In this document: piece by piece, positions 15,431 to 23,660 of the stretch
Layout: every line of letters starts with the position of its first letter
How positions within the stretch are numbered: the first letter of the stretch is position 1
NCBI GenBank assembly: GCA_017519965.1
Contig: JAFWRK010000038.1
Location: 1 to 27,785 of the forward strand
Reading direction: 5' to 3'
Origin: Bacilli bacterium
GTDB taxonomy: Bacteria; Bacillota_I; Bacilli_A; RF39; UBA660
Length of the DNA: 27,785 bases
The notes under the pieces: model-generated
What the model was told of the DNA's origin: nothing
Database searches by the model: none
What the model saw: the letters and a program-made list of their open reading frames with translations, nothing else
Translations under genes and position numbers: made by a program

Positions 15431-16471
15431 AACTTTATTTATACCTTTTTTTAAGTCCTTCTTAAAGAAATTATAAGTAGTTCTAATTAACAAATATGTA
15501 GGTAATGCAATAATAATACCAATAGGTCCAAATAATGTACCACCTACTGATACAACCATAATAGTTATTAATGGATTTACATTATTTGTCTTACCATATA
15601 TTCTAGGAGAAATTACATATCCATCTAACTGAGGGAAAATTAAACATATTATTATAGTACTAATAGTTAAAGGTAATGATACAACAGTGGCAGTAAGTAT
15701 AGCAATAATATTAGTAATTAATCCACCAAAATATGGAATAATAGTTGTAATACATGCAAGTATTCCAAGTATTAACCAGTTAGGATGACCAACTACAAAG
15801 AATAATATACTATATTCAAAAAACTGAATAATCATAAATATTAATAAACCTTTTAAATAATTACTAATCTCAGTATCAATACATCTAATATATTCAAATA
15901 ATCTCTTCTTATAACTAATAAGAAATTGTTTTACCCATAAACGAATTTTTTTCATATCAGCTAAGAAATAAATAAATCCTACAAATCCAACTATTAATTT
16001 ACCAAAGAATCCAAATGATTTACCAATTATATTTATTGAAGAAGATGTTGTAACAGCTCCAATATCATTTAATATATTTTCTAAATAATCAGTTAGTCTT
16101 AATTCAAAAGAACCTAAATTTACATTAAATCTAGTATCAATATTATTCAAGAAACTCAAGAGTCCATTAGTAAAAGAATCTAATTGATCATAAATAAGAG
16201 GTAGTGTTAAATATAACAAACCTACTATTAACAATATTATACCAATTACCACAATTGTAACAGCAAAATTCTTAGGAATTCCTTTACTAACTAAATAAGA
16301 TACTATTGGAGTTAATGCATAAGCAAAAGCAAATCCTATTATAAAAGGTGCCATAACAGATAATACTTTTCCTATTAAACCCAACCATAAATTTATATTA
16401 GAAAAACCTATATATAAAAGTAACATCAAAGCTGCTAAATTTATTAAACTATAATTCAACTTTTTAGACAT
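15416..16471 (-). CDS. AI-2E family transporter (PerM/YtvI-like)
   Basis: A 351-residue polytopic membrane protein, about eight TM helices with the usual long soluble loop after the third helix (about 95-145). The C-terminal part shows the family pattern: FGGLITNIIAILTATV, FPQLDGYVISPRIYGKTNNVNPLITIMVVSVGG and LFGPIGIIIALP. Members are assigned to autoinducer-2 export, Na+/H+ exchange or sporulation; the substrate cannot be inferred. The start lies 3 bases after the dtd stop, with SD AGAGGTAG inside dtd, so it is last in the relA-dtd operon. Confidence 0.9.
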   Translation of the reverse strand: MSKKLNYSLINLAALMLLLYIGFSNINLWLGLIGKVLSVMAPFIIGFAFAYALTPIVSYLVSKGIPKNFAVTIVVIGIILLIVGLLYLTLPLIYDQLDSFTNGLLSFLNNIDTRFNVNLGSFELRLTDYLENILNDIGAVTTSSSINIIGKSFGFFGKLIVGFVGFIYFLADMKKIRLWVKQFLISYKKRLFEYIRCIDTEISNYLKGLLIFMIIQFFEYSILFFVVGHPNWLILGILACITTIIPYFGGLITNIIAILTATVVSLPLTISTIIICLIFPQLDGYVISPRIYGKTNNVNPLITIMVVSVGGTLFGPIGIIIALPTYLLIRTTYNFFKKDLKKGINKVKEAI

Positions 16472-16474
16472 ATA

Positions 16475-16909
16475 CTACCTCTCTAGTAATATAGTAGTTG
16501 GCCCTATATTAGTAAGAGATATATTCATATCTGCACCAAAAGAACCTGTTTCTACTTTTACGTACTTTCTTAATTCTTCATTAAATAAATCATATAACTT
16601 ATTTGCTTCTTCTCCACCTAAAGCTTTAACATAACTAGGTCTATTTCCTTTTTGTGTATCTGCATATAAAGTAAATTGAGAAATTGATAAGATACTACCA
16701 CCAAAATCCAAAATACTAAGATTCATTACTCCATTTTCATCAGGAAATATTCTTAAGTTAACTACTTTTCTAGCTAAATTAGATATTTTTTCTAGATTAT
16801 CTCCTTCAGTAAAACCTACCAATAGAACTAATCCTGAATCAATTTTACCAGTAATGTTATCATCAACAGTGCAGGAAGCTTTTCCACTTCTTTGAACTAA
16901 TACTCTCAT
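16475..16909 (-). CDS. dtd: D-aminoacyl-tRNA deacylase
   Basis: Removes D-amino acids (and glycine from tRNA-Ala) mischarged on tRNAs. The 144-residue length is typical. Active-site motifs are SQFTL (77-81) and the cross-subunit Gly-cisPro motif NIGPTT (134-139; usually N-x-GPVT). The FGADM motif (124-128) is also present. The ATG overlaps the relA TGA (ATGA), giving translational coupling; relA-dtd linkage is common in Bacilli. Confidence 0.96.
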   Translation of the reverse strand: MRVLVQRSGKASCTVDDNITGKIDSGLVLLVGFTEGDNLEKISNLARKVVNLRIFPDENGVMNLSILDFGGSILSISQFTLYADTQKGNRPSYVKALGGEEANKLYDLFNEELRKYVKVETGSFGADMNISLTNIGPTTILLER

Positions 16910-19068
16910 CTAAATACCCTCTCAATCTTCTCAATATAAGATATCTTTTCAAGACCTAATATTATTTTAGATAGTTGATCAATACCAGTAACAAAACATT
17001 CAACTTGATAGATTGTTTTATCTGTTTGACTAAGAGTTTTAACTCCATCTACAGAAACATTGAATAAAGAAATTGATTGAATTAAATCAGCCATATGATT
17101 ATCTCTATCTTTAGTAGTAACTAATAAACATGTTAGATATCTCTTATTAGTATTACTATTCCAACTAACATCTACACATCTATCCTCTAACATAGATAGA
17201 TTATGACAATTCATTCTATGAACAGTAATACCATTTCCTTTAGTAATATACCCAATTATTTCATCTCCAAACACAGGATTACAACAATTAGCTAAATTAA
17301 CTTTAATTTTATCTATGCCACTAACTATTATGTCGGCATCAATATTCTTAGGTGTTACTTTAACCACCTTAGGAGCACTAACTTCTTGTATTTTATCTAT
17401 TATATTAATTACTCCACTAGTAGTAGCTTTACCATTACCAACAGCTAAATAAATCTCATCTAAGTTTTCTACTTTTATAGAACTACATATTTTTTTAATA
17501 TTCTCTTCAGTAAAGAAATCAGCAAAAGCAAGTTTTCTCTTACGTAATTCTTTTTCCAAAGAGTATTTACCACGTTCTATATAAATATCTCTATCATTCT
17601 TAGTAAAGAATTGTTTAATTTTATTTTTTGTTGCAGTACTCTTTACCATGTTAATCCACTCTTTTGAAGGAGTAGAACTCTTATTAGTATTAATCTTAAC
17701 TATATCATTATTCTGTAATTCATAGTTAAGTGGAACTATATTATTATTAACAATAGCTCCTACAGTAGTTTCACCAACTTTTGTATGAATCTTATAAGCA
17801 AAATCTAAAGGAGTTGCTCCCTTAGGCAATTCAATAACATCACCCTTAGGAGTAAAAACATATATATTATTATTTAATACTTCATCTTTAACACTATTAA
17901 CAAATTCTTCACTATTCATATTATCTTTATTTAAATCAATTATAGATTTGAAGAATTGTAATTTTTGTTCTGTAGTACTTGTTAAATTAGCATTAGTATT
18001 TGAGCCTTTATTTTCTTTATAAGACCAATGAGCTGCAATACCATTTTCAGCTACTTCATCCATCTCATGAGTACGTATTTGTATCTCAAATAAATCTCCA
18101 CCAATTCCAAAAACAGTTGTATGAAGAGATTGATACATATTAGGTTTAGGCATAGCAATATAATCTTTAAAACGTTTAGGTAAAGGTCTAAATTTAGAAT
18201 GTATTATACCTAAAGCTAAATAACATTCCTGCTCTGTTTGAACTAAAATTCTTAAAGCAAGTAAATCATATATTTCACTAAATTTCTTACCTTTATCTAA
18301 TTTATTATAAATACTATAAATACATTTAGCTCTACCTTTTATCTCATGAGGAATATGATGTTCATTTAATAAATCACTTACTTCTTGTTGCATTTCATAA
18401 ACATATTTATCTCTTTCAAGTTTTGTCTTATTTAATTTTTCAGCTATATCATAAAATACTTCTGGCTTTAAATATCTAAGTGATAAGTCTTCCATTTCAG
18501 ATTTTATTTTATGTATACCTAAATGATGAGCTATAGGAGCAAGTATCTCTAACGCTTCTTTAGCTTTTACTTTTTGTCTATCCTCAGGTATAGCCCATAA
18601 TGTACGTAAGTTGTGAAGACGATCAGCGAGTTTAATAATAATAACACGAACATCTTCACTCATACCTACAATTATTTTTTTATAATAATCTATTAAATAT
18701 TCATTTTCTGTAGAAAAATGAATTTTTGATAACTTAGTTACACCTTGTACCAACTTAGTAATGGTACTACCAAATTCTTTTTCCATCTCTTCTGCAGTAC
18801 AGTCACAATCTTCTAATACATCATGAAGTAATCCTGCAGAAATAGTTTCATAATCAGCATAAATGCTAGTTAGAATGAGAGCAACATTCATAGGATGGTA
18901 GATATAAGGTTCCCCACTCTTACGTAATTGTCCTTCATGCTTATCTTTAGCAAAAATATAAGCTTGTTTAATAACATCAAGTTGCTCATCATTATCAATA
19001 TACTTTTTAGCACTTGCGATTATATCATCAATTGTAATTTCATTTTTAGACTTAGACAAGGAACCCAT
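16906..19068 (-). CDS. relA: Bifunctional (p)ppGpp synthetase/hydrolase Rel
   Basis: Makes and degrades (p)ppGpp in the stringent response. The N-terminal HD hydrolase has His59, HD (82-83) and ED (86-87), plus RLHNLRT. The synthetase domain (about 235-345) has GRAKCIYSIYNKL, DLLALRI and MPKPNMYQSLHTTV. The RFKD motif before YIAMPKPN is the RxKD form of bifunctional Rel enzymes, not the ExDD of E. coli RelA. TGS (about 390-450), the Cys-containing conserved region (LANCCNPVFGDEI) and a C-terminal ACT domain follow. At 720 aa it is full length. Its SD (AAGGAG) touches the ATG; the TTG three codons later is better spaced. Confidence 0.97.
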   Translation of the reverse strand: MGSLSKSKNEITIDDIIASAKKYIDNDEQLDVIKQAYIFAKDKHEGQLRKSGEPYIYHPMNVALILTSIYADYETISAGLLHDVLEDCDCTAEEMEKEFGSTITKLVQGVTKLSKIHFSTENEYLIDYYKKIIVGMSEDVRVIIIKLADRLHNLRTLWAIPEDRQKVKAKEALEILAPIAHHLGIHKIKSEMEDLSLRYLKPEVFYDIAEKLNKTKLERDKYVYEMQQEVSDLLNEHHIPHEIKGRAKCIYSIYNKLDKGKKFSEIYDLLALRILVQTEQECYLALGIIHSKFRPLPKRFKDYIAMPKPNMYQSLHTTVFGIGGDLFEIQIRTHEMDEVAENGIAAHWSYKENKGSNTNANLTSTTEQKLQFFKSIIDLNKDNMNSEEFVNSVKDEVLNNNIYVFTPKGDVIELPKGATPLDFAYKIHTKVGETTVGAIVNNNIVPLNYELQNNDIVKINTNKSSTPSKEWINMVKSTATKNKIKQFFTKNDRDIYIERGKYSLEKELRKRKLAFADFFTEENIKKICSSIKVENLDEIYLAVGNGKATTSGVINIIDKIQEVSAPKVVKVTPKNIDADIIVSGIDKIKVNLANCCNPVFGDEIIGYITKGNGITVHRMNCHNLSMLEDRCVDVSWNSNTNKRYLTCLLVTTKDRDNHMADLIQSISLFNVSVDGVKTLSQTDKTIYQVECFVTGIDQLSKIILGLEKISYIEKIERVFR

Positions 19069-19075
19069 CTCCTTC

Positions 19076-21358
19076 CTAACAGTTAACTCCCTTTATCTTC
19101 TTTTCTTCATACTCATCAGTATATATTCTTTTTATTTTTTTAGGTTTACCAATATTCTTAGACTCTATAAACATAAATATAGTAGAAGCTATAAAGATTG
19201 ATGAATAAGTACCAGCAATTACACCAATTAACATTGCTATATTAAAGTTAAATATTTCTTTACTACCTAAAACCATTAAAGCAATAATAGGTACTAATGT
19301 TGTAAGTGAAGTATAAATAGTTCTTGTAAATGTATCTGCAATACTCTTATTTACTACTTCTTCTAATTTTTCTTTAGTTAGTTTTTTATCATCAATATTA
19401 GCTAAGTTTTCACGAATCCTATCAAAAGAAACAATAGTATCATTTATAGAATATCCAATTATAGCAAGTATAGCAGCTATAAACATAGATGCAACCTCTA
19501 ATCTAAATAAAGCAAATAAACTAGCTATAACTAAAACATCGTGTACTAAAGCAACTACTCCACCAAAGGCATAACTAAATTTAAATCTTAATGAGATATA
19601 AATAATAATACCAATTAAAGCAAATAATACAGAAATAATTGCATTCTTAACTAACTCTTTTGCAACTAAGTTAGATACAACTCCAATATTTACTTTAGCA
19701 TCATATTTAGTTTCTAAATATTTATTGATTTCTTTTACTTGATCACCTTCTAAAGATTTATCAATTCTAACATCTGTTTCAGAATCAGTAATTTGAATTG
19801 AAGATGTCTTTAAATTAAAGTTTTTAAAATCTTCAACTAAATCTTTTTTAGTAATCTTCTCATCACTAATAATAGTTATATTTGTTCCAGCTTTATAATC
19901 AATTCCTAAGTTAAATCCTTTAGATGCAAACATAACTCCACCAAAAAGGATTAATAAAATAGAAACTGCATAACATACTTTTTTATATTTAAAGAAGTTA
20001 ACACCAGCAAATGGTATCTTCTTAGCTTTTTCATTTTTGCTAACATCTGGAATATCTTCTTTTTTAACATTTATAAATAATCTAGTCTTATCTTCAAAAT
20101 ATCCAGTTTTAATAAACATATTTAATAGTTTTCTAGTTAAGAATACCATTGTAAACATAGTAACAATAACTGTAATAATTAATACAGTAGCAAAACCTTT
20201 AATAGAAGATTCTCCTAATATAAACATAATAACTGCTACTAATAAAGTAGTAATATTAGAATCTATTATTGCACTAAAACTAGATTTAGATCCCTCTTTA
20301 AATGCTAAAGATAAACTTTTACCATTATATAATTCATCTCTAATTCTAGAAAATGTAATAACATTTGAATCAACTGCCATACCTATACCTAAAACTAAAG
20401 CAGCAATTCCAGGAAGAGTTAATACACCACCAACAACCCAGAATACTAAGAATACTAAGAATGCATAGATAATCATTGCAATAGAAGATATTAATCCAGC
20501 AAAATGATAAATTAATATTAAGATTGCACTTATAGCAACTACACCAATGATACCTGCTACTAATGTTTTTTGTAATGTTTGATCACCAAATGATGCTCCA
20601 ACTGTATTAGATGATATTTCAGTTAATTTACTAGGTAAACTACCAGAATTAATTAAATCAACTAAGTTTTGAACTTCATCTCTAGTAAAACTACCTTGAA
20701 TAATTACATCACTTGCAAATCCTTGTGATACAGTAGCAGCACTTAAACAATTAGAACCACTTGTTCCACAAGTACCTTTTTCTTTTGAAAAACTATCAGT
20801 CATTTCATTATAATCCAACCAGATAACAATCATATTATTACCATCAGATTTTTGACTTATAGTATTTGTAACATCATAAAACTTATCTTTGTCTTTAATA
20901 CTTAATGCAACAGCAGGATTTCCAGAATTATCTTGTCCAACTCTTGCAGCTACTCCTGAGCTAAGTACATCACTAGTCATAAGTAGATTATCATCAACAT
21001 CTCTAAAAGATAATGTAGCAACTGTAGATAATTGAGTTCTTGCTGATTCAGGATCAGTAACACCAGCTAACTTAACTCTTATTCTATTACTACCCTCTAA
21101 AACTATTTCTGGTTCACTAACTCCTAATGAATCAATTCTTTTAGATAATGTCTTATAAGTAGAAGTCATTTTTTCTTGAGTCATTTTTGACCCATCAATT
21201 GATTCTGCCTTATATAATATTTCAAAACCACCTTGTAAGTCTAAACCAAATTTTAAACTAGAAAAAAGTGGTACAAACAAGTAACAAATAACAACAGTAA
21301 TTAAAAATAAAATTACAGTAGATAATATTACTTTCTTCTTTTTGTTTTTACCTTTCAT
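19076..21358 (-). CDS. secDF: SecDF protein-export membrane protein (fused)
   Basis: A proton-driven accessory of the Sec translocon, SecD and SecF fused in one 760-residue chain as in Bacillus. SecD half: TM1, the motif FGLDLQGGFEILY, the large periplasmic-type P1 domain (about 50-255), then five TM helices with GIGMAVDSNVITFSRIRDE. SecF half starts near 455: TM, FNLGIDYKAGTNITI, a small loop domain, then five TM helices with GYSINDTIVSFDRIREN. SD AGAGGTGAT. relA starts 7 bases after its stop, so secDF-relA-dtd form an operon; recJ and apt, present between them in B. subtilis, are absent. Confidence 0.97.
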   Translation of the reverse strand: MKGKNKKKKVILSTVILFLITVVICYLFVPLFSSLKFGLDLQGGFEILYKAESIDGSKMTQEKMTSTYKTLSKRIDSLGVSEPEIVLEGSNRIRVKLAGVTDPESARTQLSTVATLSFRDVDDNLLMTSDVLSSGVAARVGQDNSGNPAVALSIKDKDKFYDVTNTISQKSDGNNMIVIWLDYNEMTDSFSKEKGTCGTSGSNCLSAATVSQGFASDVIIQGSFTRDEVQNLVDLINSGSLPSKLTEISSNTVGASFGDQTLQKTLVAGIIGVVAISAILILIYHFAGLISSIAMIIYAFLVFLVFWVVGGVLTLPGIAALVLGIGMAVDSNVITFSRIRDELYNGKSLSLAFKEGSKSSFSAIIDSNITTLLVAVIMFILGESSIKGFATVLIITVIVTMFTMVFLTRKLLNMFIKTGYFEDKTRLFINVKKEDIPDVSKNEKAKKIPFAGVNFFKYKKVCYAVSILLILFGGVMFASKGFNLGIDYKAGTNITIISDEKITKKDLVEDFKNFNLKTSSIQITDSETDVRIDKSLEGDQVKEINKYLETKYDAKVNIGVVSNLVAKELVKNAIISVLFALIGIIIYISLRFKFSYAFGGVVALVHDVLVIASLFALFRLEVASMFIAAILAIIGYSINDTIVSFDRIRENLANIDDKKLTKEKLEEVVNKSIADTFTRTIYTSLTTLVPIIALMVLGSKEIFNFNIAMLIGVIAGTYSSIFIASTIFMFIESKNIGKPKKIKRIYTDEYEEKKIKGVNC

Positions 21359-21401
21359 GTTTAATCACCTCTATTAATATAATTCGAAAGAAAAATACTA
21401 T

Positions 21402-21434
21402 AAAAAGAGATGTACCAATCTTTTAACGTATCTC
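21402..21434 (-). promoter_or_regulatory. Hairpin with T-tract in the secDF leader (possible attenuator)
   Basis: On the minus strand GAGAT(AC)...(GT)ACATCTC forms a short stem (21430-21434 with 21407-21411) followed by TTTTT (21402-21406). It lies between a candidate promoter and the secDF SD, so it would be in the 5' leader. No known riboswitch is recognised. Confidence 0.35.
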
Positions 21435-21447
21435 CCCGAATAACATT

Positions 21448-21453
21448 ATTATA
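21448..21453 (-). promoter_or_regulatory. Candidate secDF promoter -10
   Basis: TATAAT on the minus strand with a weak TTTAAA 17 bases upstream. A second possible -10 (TATATT) lies closer to the gene, past the hairpin. Confidence 0.4.
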
Positions 21454-21487
21454 TCTAATAATACTTTAATTTTAAAGAAAAAGTAAT

Positions 21488-21511
21488 AAAAAAAAGGACT
21501 TATTTGTCCTT
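21488..21511 (-). terminator. Terminator of the xerC gene
   Basis: Stem AAGGAC/GTCCTT (21494-21499 with 21506-21511) and a run of eight T on the minus strand. The gene's TAA stop (21500-21502) is in the loop. Confidence 0.85.
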
Positions 21512-22423
21512 ATCTTCTATTTTAGCTCTAGGAAAAGAGTGATAATACACTTCTTTTAACCTATCAGTTGTTACATGAGTATATATTTGAGTAGCTTTTA
21601 TACTCTCATGACCTAATAGTTTTTGGACAGTTATTAAGTCACATCCCTCATTTAATAAATGAGTAGCAAAACTATGTCTAATCATATGTGGAGAAATACT
21701 TTTTTGAATACTTGTTTGTTTAATAATCTTATCAAGAATATATCTTACTCCTCTTTCAGTTAGTACTCCACCATTATTATTAATAAATAAATAATCTTCA
21801 TGCTTTATATTTAACTCATTATATCCATTATCTAAATAATCAGTTAATGAATCATAACAATATTCTCCAAATGATACAATTCTTTCCTTATTACCTTTAC
21901 CTAATATAAGAATAGTCTTATTACTTAAATCAATATCTTTTACTTTAATACTAACAAGTTCTCCTACACGTACACCTGTAGCATATAACATTTCAAGTAA
22001 TAGTCTATCTCTTTTACCTATAGGAGTACTTAAATCAGGTACATTAAATAATTCTTCTAATTCATTATATTCAAAATATCTAGGTAATTTTTTATCTTTC
22101 TTAGGACCACTAACTAATGAAAAAGGATTAGACTTAACATATCCTTCATTAGCTAAAAATTTATAAAAACCTCGTAATGAAGACAACTTTCTATCAATAG
22201 AAATATTTTTATCATTTTTCTCTTTTAACTTCATAAGATAAAATCTTATTTCATCATATGTTATATCAAGAAAATCAATTATTTCACTATCTAAAAAAGT
22301 AAAAAATTCATCTATATCACTAGAATAATTTAAAGCTGTGTAATCAGAGTAATTCTTTTGATATTTTAAATAATCTAAATAACTATTTTTTATTTCTTCT
22401 CTTTTGATAAGACTCCACCTCAC
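21500..22423 (-). CDS. xerC: Tyrosine recombinase XerC/XerD
   Basis: A site-specific recombinase likely resolving chromosome dimers. The N-terminal SAM-like DNA-binding domain covers about 9-95. The catalytic domain holds Arg152 (ATGVRVGEL), Lys176 (GKGNKER), His246/Arg249 (SPHMIRHSFATHLL), His272 (LLGHESI) and nucleophile Tyr281 (IYTHV). All catalytic residues are present. I name it XerC because B. subtilis has xerC (codV) in the rbgA-rnhB-topA block; by sequence alone XerD is equally possible. No ATG is near the start: the GTG at 22421-22423 lies inside GAGGTGGAG, which looks like the SD, so the true start may be an unusual codon a little downstream. It overlaps the 395-aa gene by 41 bases. 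Confidence 0.9.
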   Translation of the reverse strand: MRWSLIKREEIKNSYLDYLKYQKNYSDYTALNYSSDIDEFFTFLDSEIIDFLDITYDEIRFYLMKLKEKNDKNISIDRKLSSLRGFYKFLANEGYVKSNPFSLVSGPKKDKKLPRYFEYNELEELFNVPDLSTPIGKRDRLLLEMLYATGVRVGELVSIKVKDIDLSNKTILILGKGNKERIVSFGEYCYDSLTDYLDNGYNELNIKHEDYLFINNNGGVLTERGVRYILDKIIKQTSIQKSISPHMIRHSFATHLLNEGCDLITVQKLLGHESIKATQIYTHVTTDRLKEVYYHSFPRAKIEDKDK

Positions 22424-23570
22424 AATTATTTTTCTTAATGTTATTATACACTAAAAAATAATTATAAGCTCTATTTAAAGTCTCATCTTTTCTTAAATTA
22501 TATCTAATATCTCTTAAATCTCCATCAATATCTTCAGATAATGTATTAGCGTCCCAATAATTATCAGTACATGCTTCTAATTTAGATTTATGAAAACTAT
22601 AAAGATAAATATTATTTAATAAAGTAGTAGGTAAACCTTTATTAATTACTTTTAATTGTTCATTGTCCATATCATAATTATAAATATCATTTAAATATAT
22701 TTTTTTATTTTCTTTTTTTAAATCTTTATATTTTACCTTTTTAATATTAGACATTACATAAGATAATTTTTCATCTTTAGATATATCATTATTAATACTA
22801 TTATCAAATAAAGATAATTGACCTTCTATTAAATTATTATTAGTATTAATATTTAATCCAGGAACATAGTTCTTATCACAAATCAATAATAATTGTTCTT
22901 TAATAGAAGCTCTATCCTTAGCATTCTTATTATAATAGTTAACATGACTACTTATAGAATTACCTAATTCATCATATCTATTTAAAGAGTCAACAATTGA
23001 TCTAGAAACTCCATAATTAATCATTACATTAGGATGAAATTTCTTAATATAATGAGGAGCTTTATCACAAGACTCAATATTTTTATATAAATTAGTTACA
23101 ACTTTAGGAATTCCAGTTAATCCTTCTTGAACTACTCTTCTATAATCATCTTTATAAAACATCTTATTAACAAATTTAAAAAGTAATATATCATTATCAG
23201 ATTTATTATCAGTTGATTGTTTTAATCCTTTAGTTAAACTCTCATAAGCTATATTTCTTAAACCATCAACTCTATCTTTATTGATATTATAAATAACTTC
23301 TTGTACTTTAATTTTTTCTTCATTACCTCTTTTATATTTACTAGCAATAAAAATATCATAGTTAGAACCATTAATATATCCATGAGAAGATAATTGTTTA
23401 ATCATATCTTCTTTATTATTAAATCTAGTGGTAATAAGATCTATTGCTTCTAAAGAATTAGCTCTACTATAAAAGTCATTACTGTTTTTAAAATACCACT
23501 TTCTATTTAACTCTAAAACAGAAATTTTATTAGTATCTATATCTCTAGCAACTAAATAGTAATTATTCAT
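22383..23570 (-). CDS. Hypothetical protein with beta-clamp-binding-like motif (395 aa)
   Basis: No family is recognised. The protein is soluble and Asn/Lys-rich. The N-terminal part (1-100) looks like a compact alpha/beta domain; 140-235 is mostly helical (RRVVQEGLTGIPKVVTNLY). At 249-256, in an Asn-rich and probably disordered linker, it carries EGQLSLFD, a perfect match to the sliding-clamp-binding pentapeptide QL(S/D)LF. Such motifs tether replication and repair proteins to DnaN. The C-terminal third is charged. It overlaps xerC by 41 bases (coupled) and sits between topA and xerC, where B. subtilis has trmFO. SD GGGGGTAGG with its own promoter. Clamp binding is an inference. Confidence 0.8.
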   Translation of the reverse strand: MNNYYLVARDIDTNKISVLELNRKWYFKNSNDFYSRANSLEAIDLITTRFNNKEDMIKQLSSHGYINGSNYDIFIASKYKRGNEEKIKVQEVIYNINKDRVDGLRNIAYESLTKGLKQSTDNKSDNDILLFKFVNKMFYKDDYRRVVQEGLTGIPKVVTNLYKNIESCDKAPHYIKKFHPNVMINYGVSRSIVDSLNRYDELGNSISSHVNYYNKNAKDRASIKEQLLLICDKNYVPGLNINTNNNLIEGQLSLFDNSINNDISKDEKLSYVMSNIKKVKYKDLKKENKKIYLNDIYNYDMDNEQLKVINKGLPTTLLNNIYLYSFHKSKLEACTDNYWDANTLSEDIDGDLRDIRYNLRKDETLNRAYNYFLVYNNIKKNNCEVESYQKRRNKK

Positions 23571-23596
23571 ACATACCTACCCCCATTGTTTGACAT

Positions 23597-23625
23597 ATTA
23601 TACCATAAAATAAGCAAAAAATCAA
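23597..23625 (-). promoter_or_regulatory. Promoter of the clamp-motif gene and xerC
   Basis: On the minus strand TTGATT (23620-23625), 17 bases, TATAAT (23597-23602), with a perfect extended -10 TGGTATAAT. Starts right after the topA terminator. Confidence 0.75.
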
Positions 23626-23634
23626 ATATACAAA

Positions 23635-23660
23635 CAAAAAGAGAAGTACTATTACTTCTC
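23635..23660 (-). terminator. topA terminator
   Basis: Stem GAGAAGT/ACTTCTC (23641-23647 with 23654-23660) followed by TTTTT on the minus strand. The topA TAA (23652-23654) straddles the stem and loop. Confidence 0.85.

Noticed and set aside
20037..20468. Plus-strand reading frame of 143 codons
   Set aside because: Antisense to secDF; its hydrophobic character mirrors the TM segments of the real gene.
21500..22423. Mobile-element integrase
   Set aside because: The recombinase is Xer-like in length and sequence and sits in the conserved rbgA-rnhB-topA-xerC block; no att repeats, tRNA or phage genes flank it.
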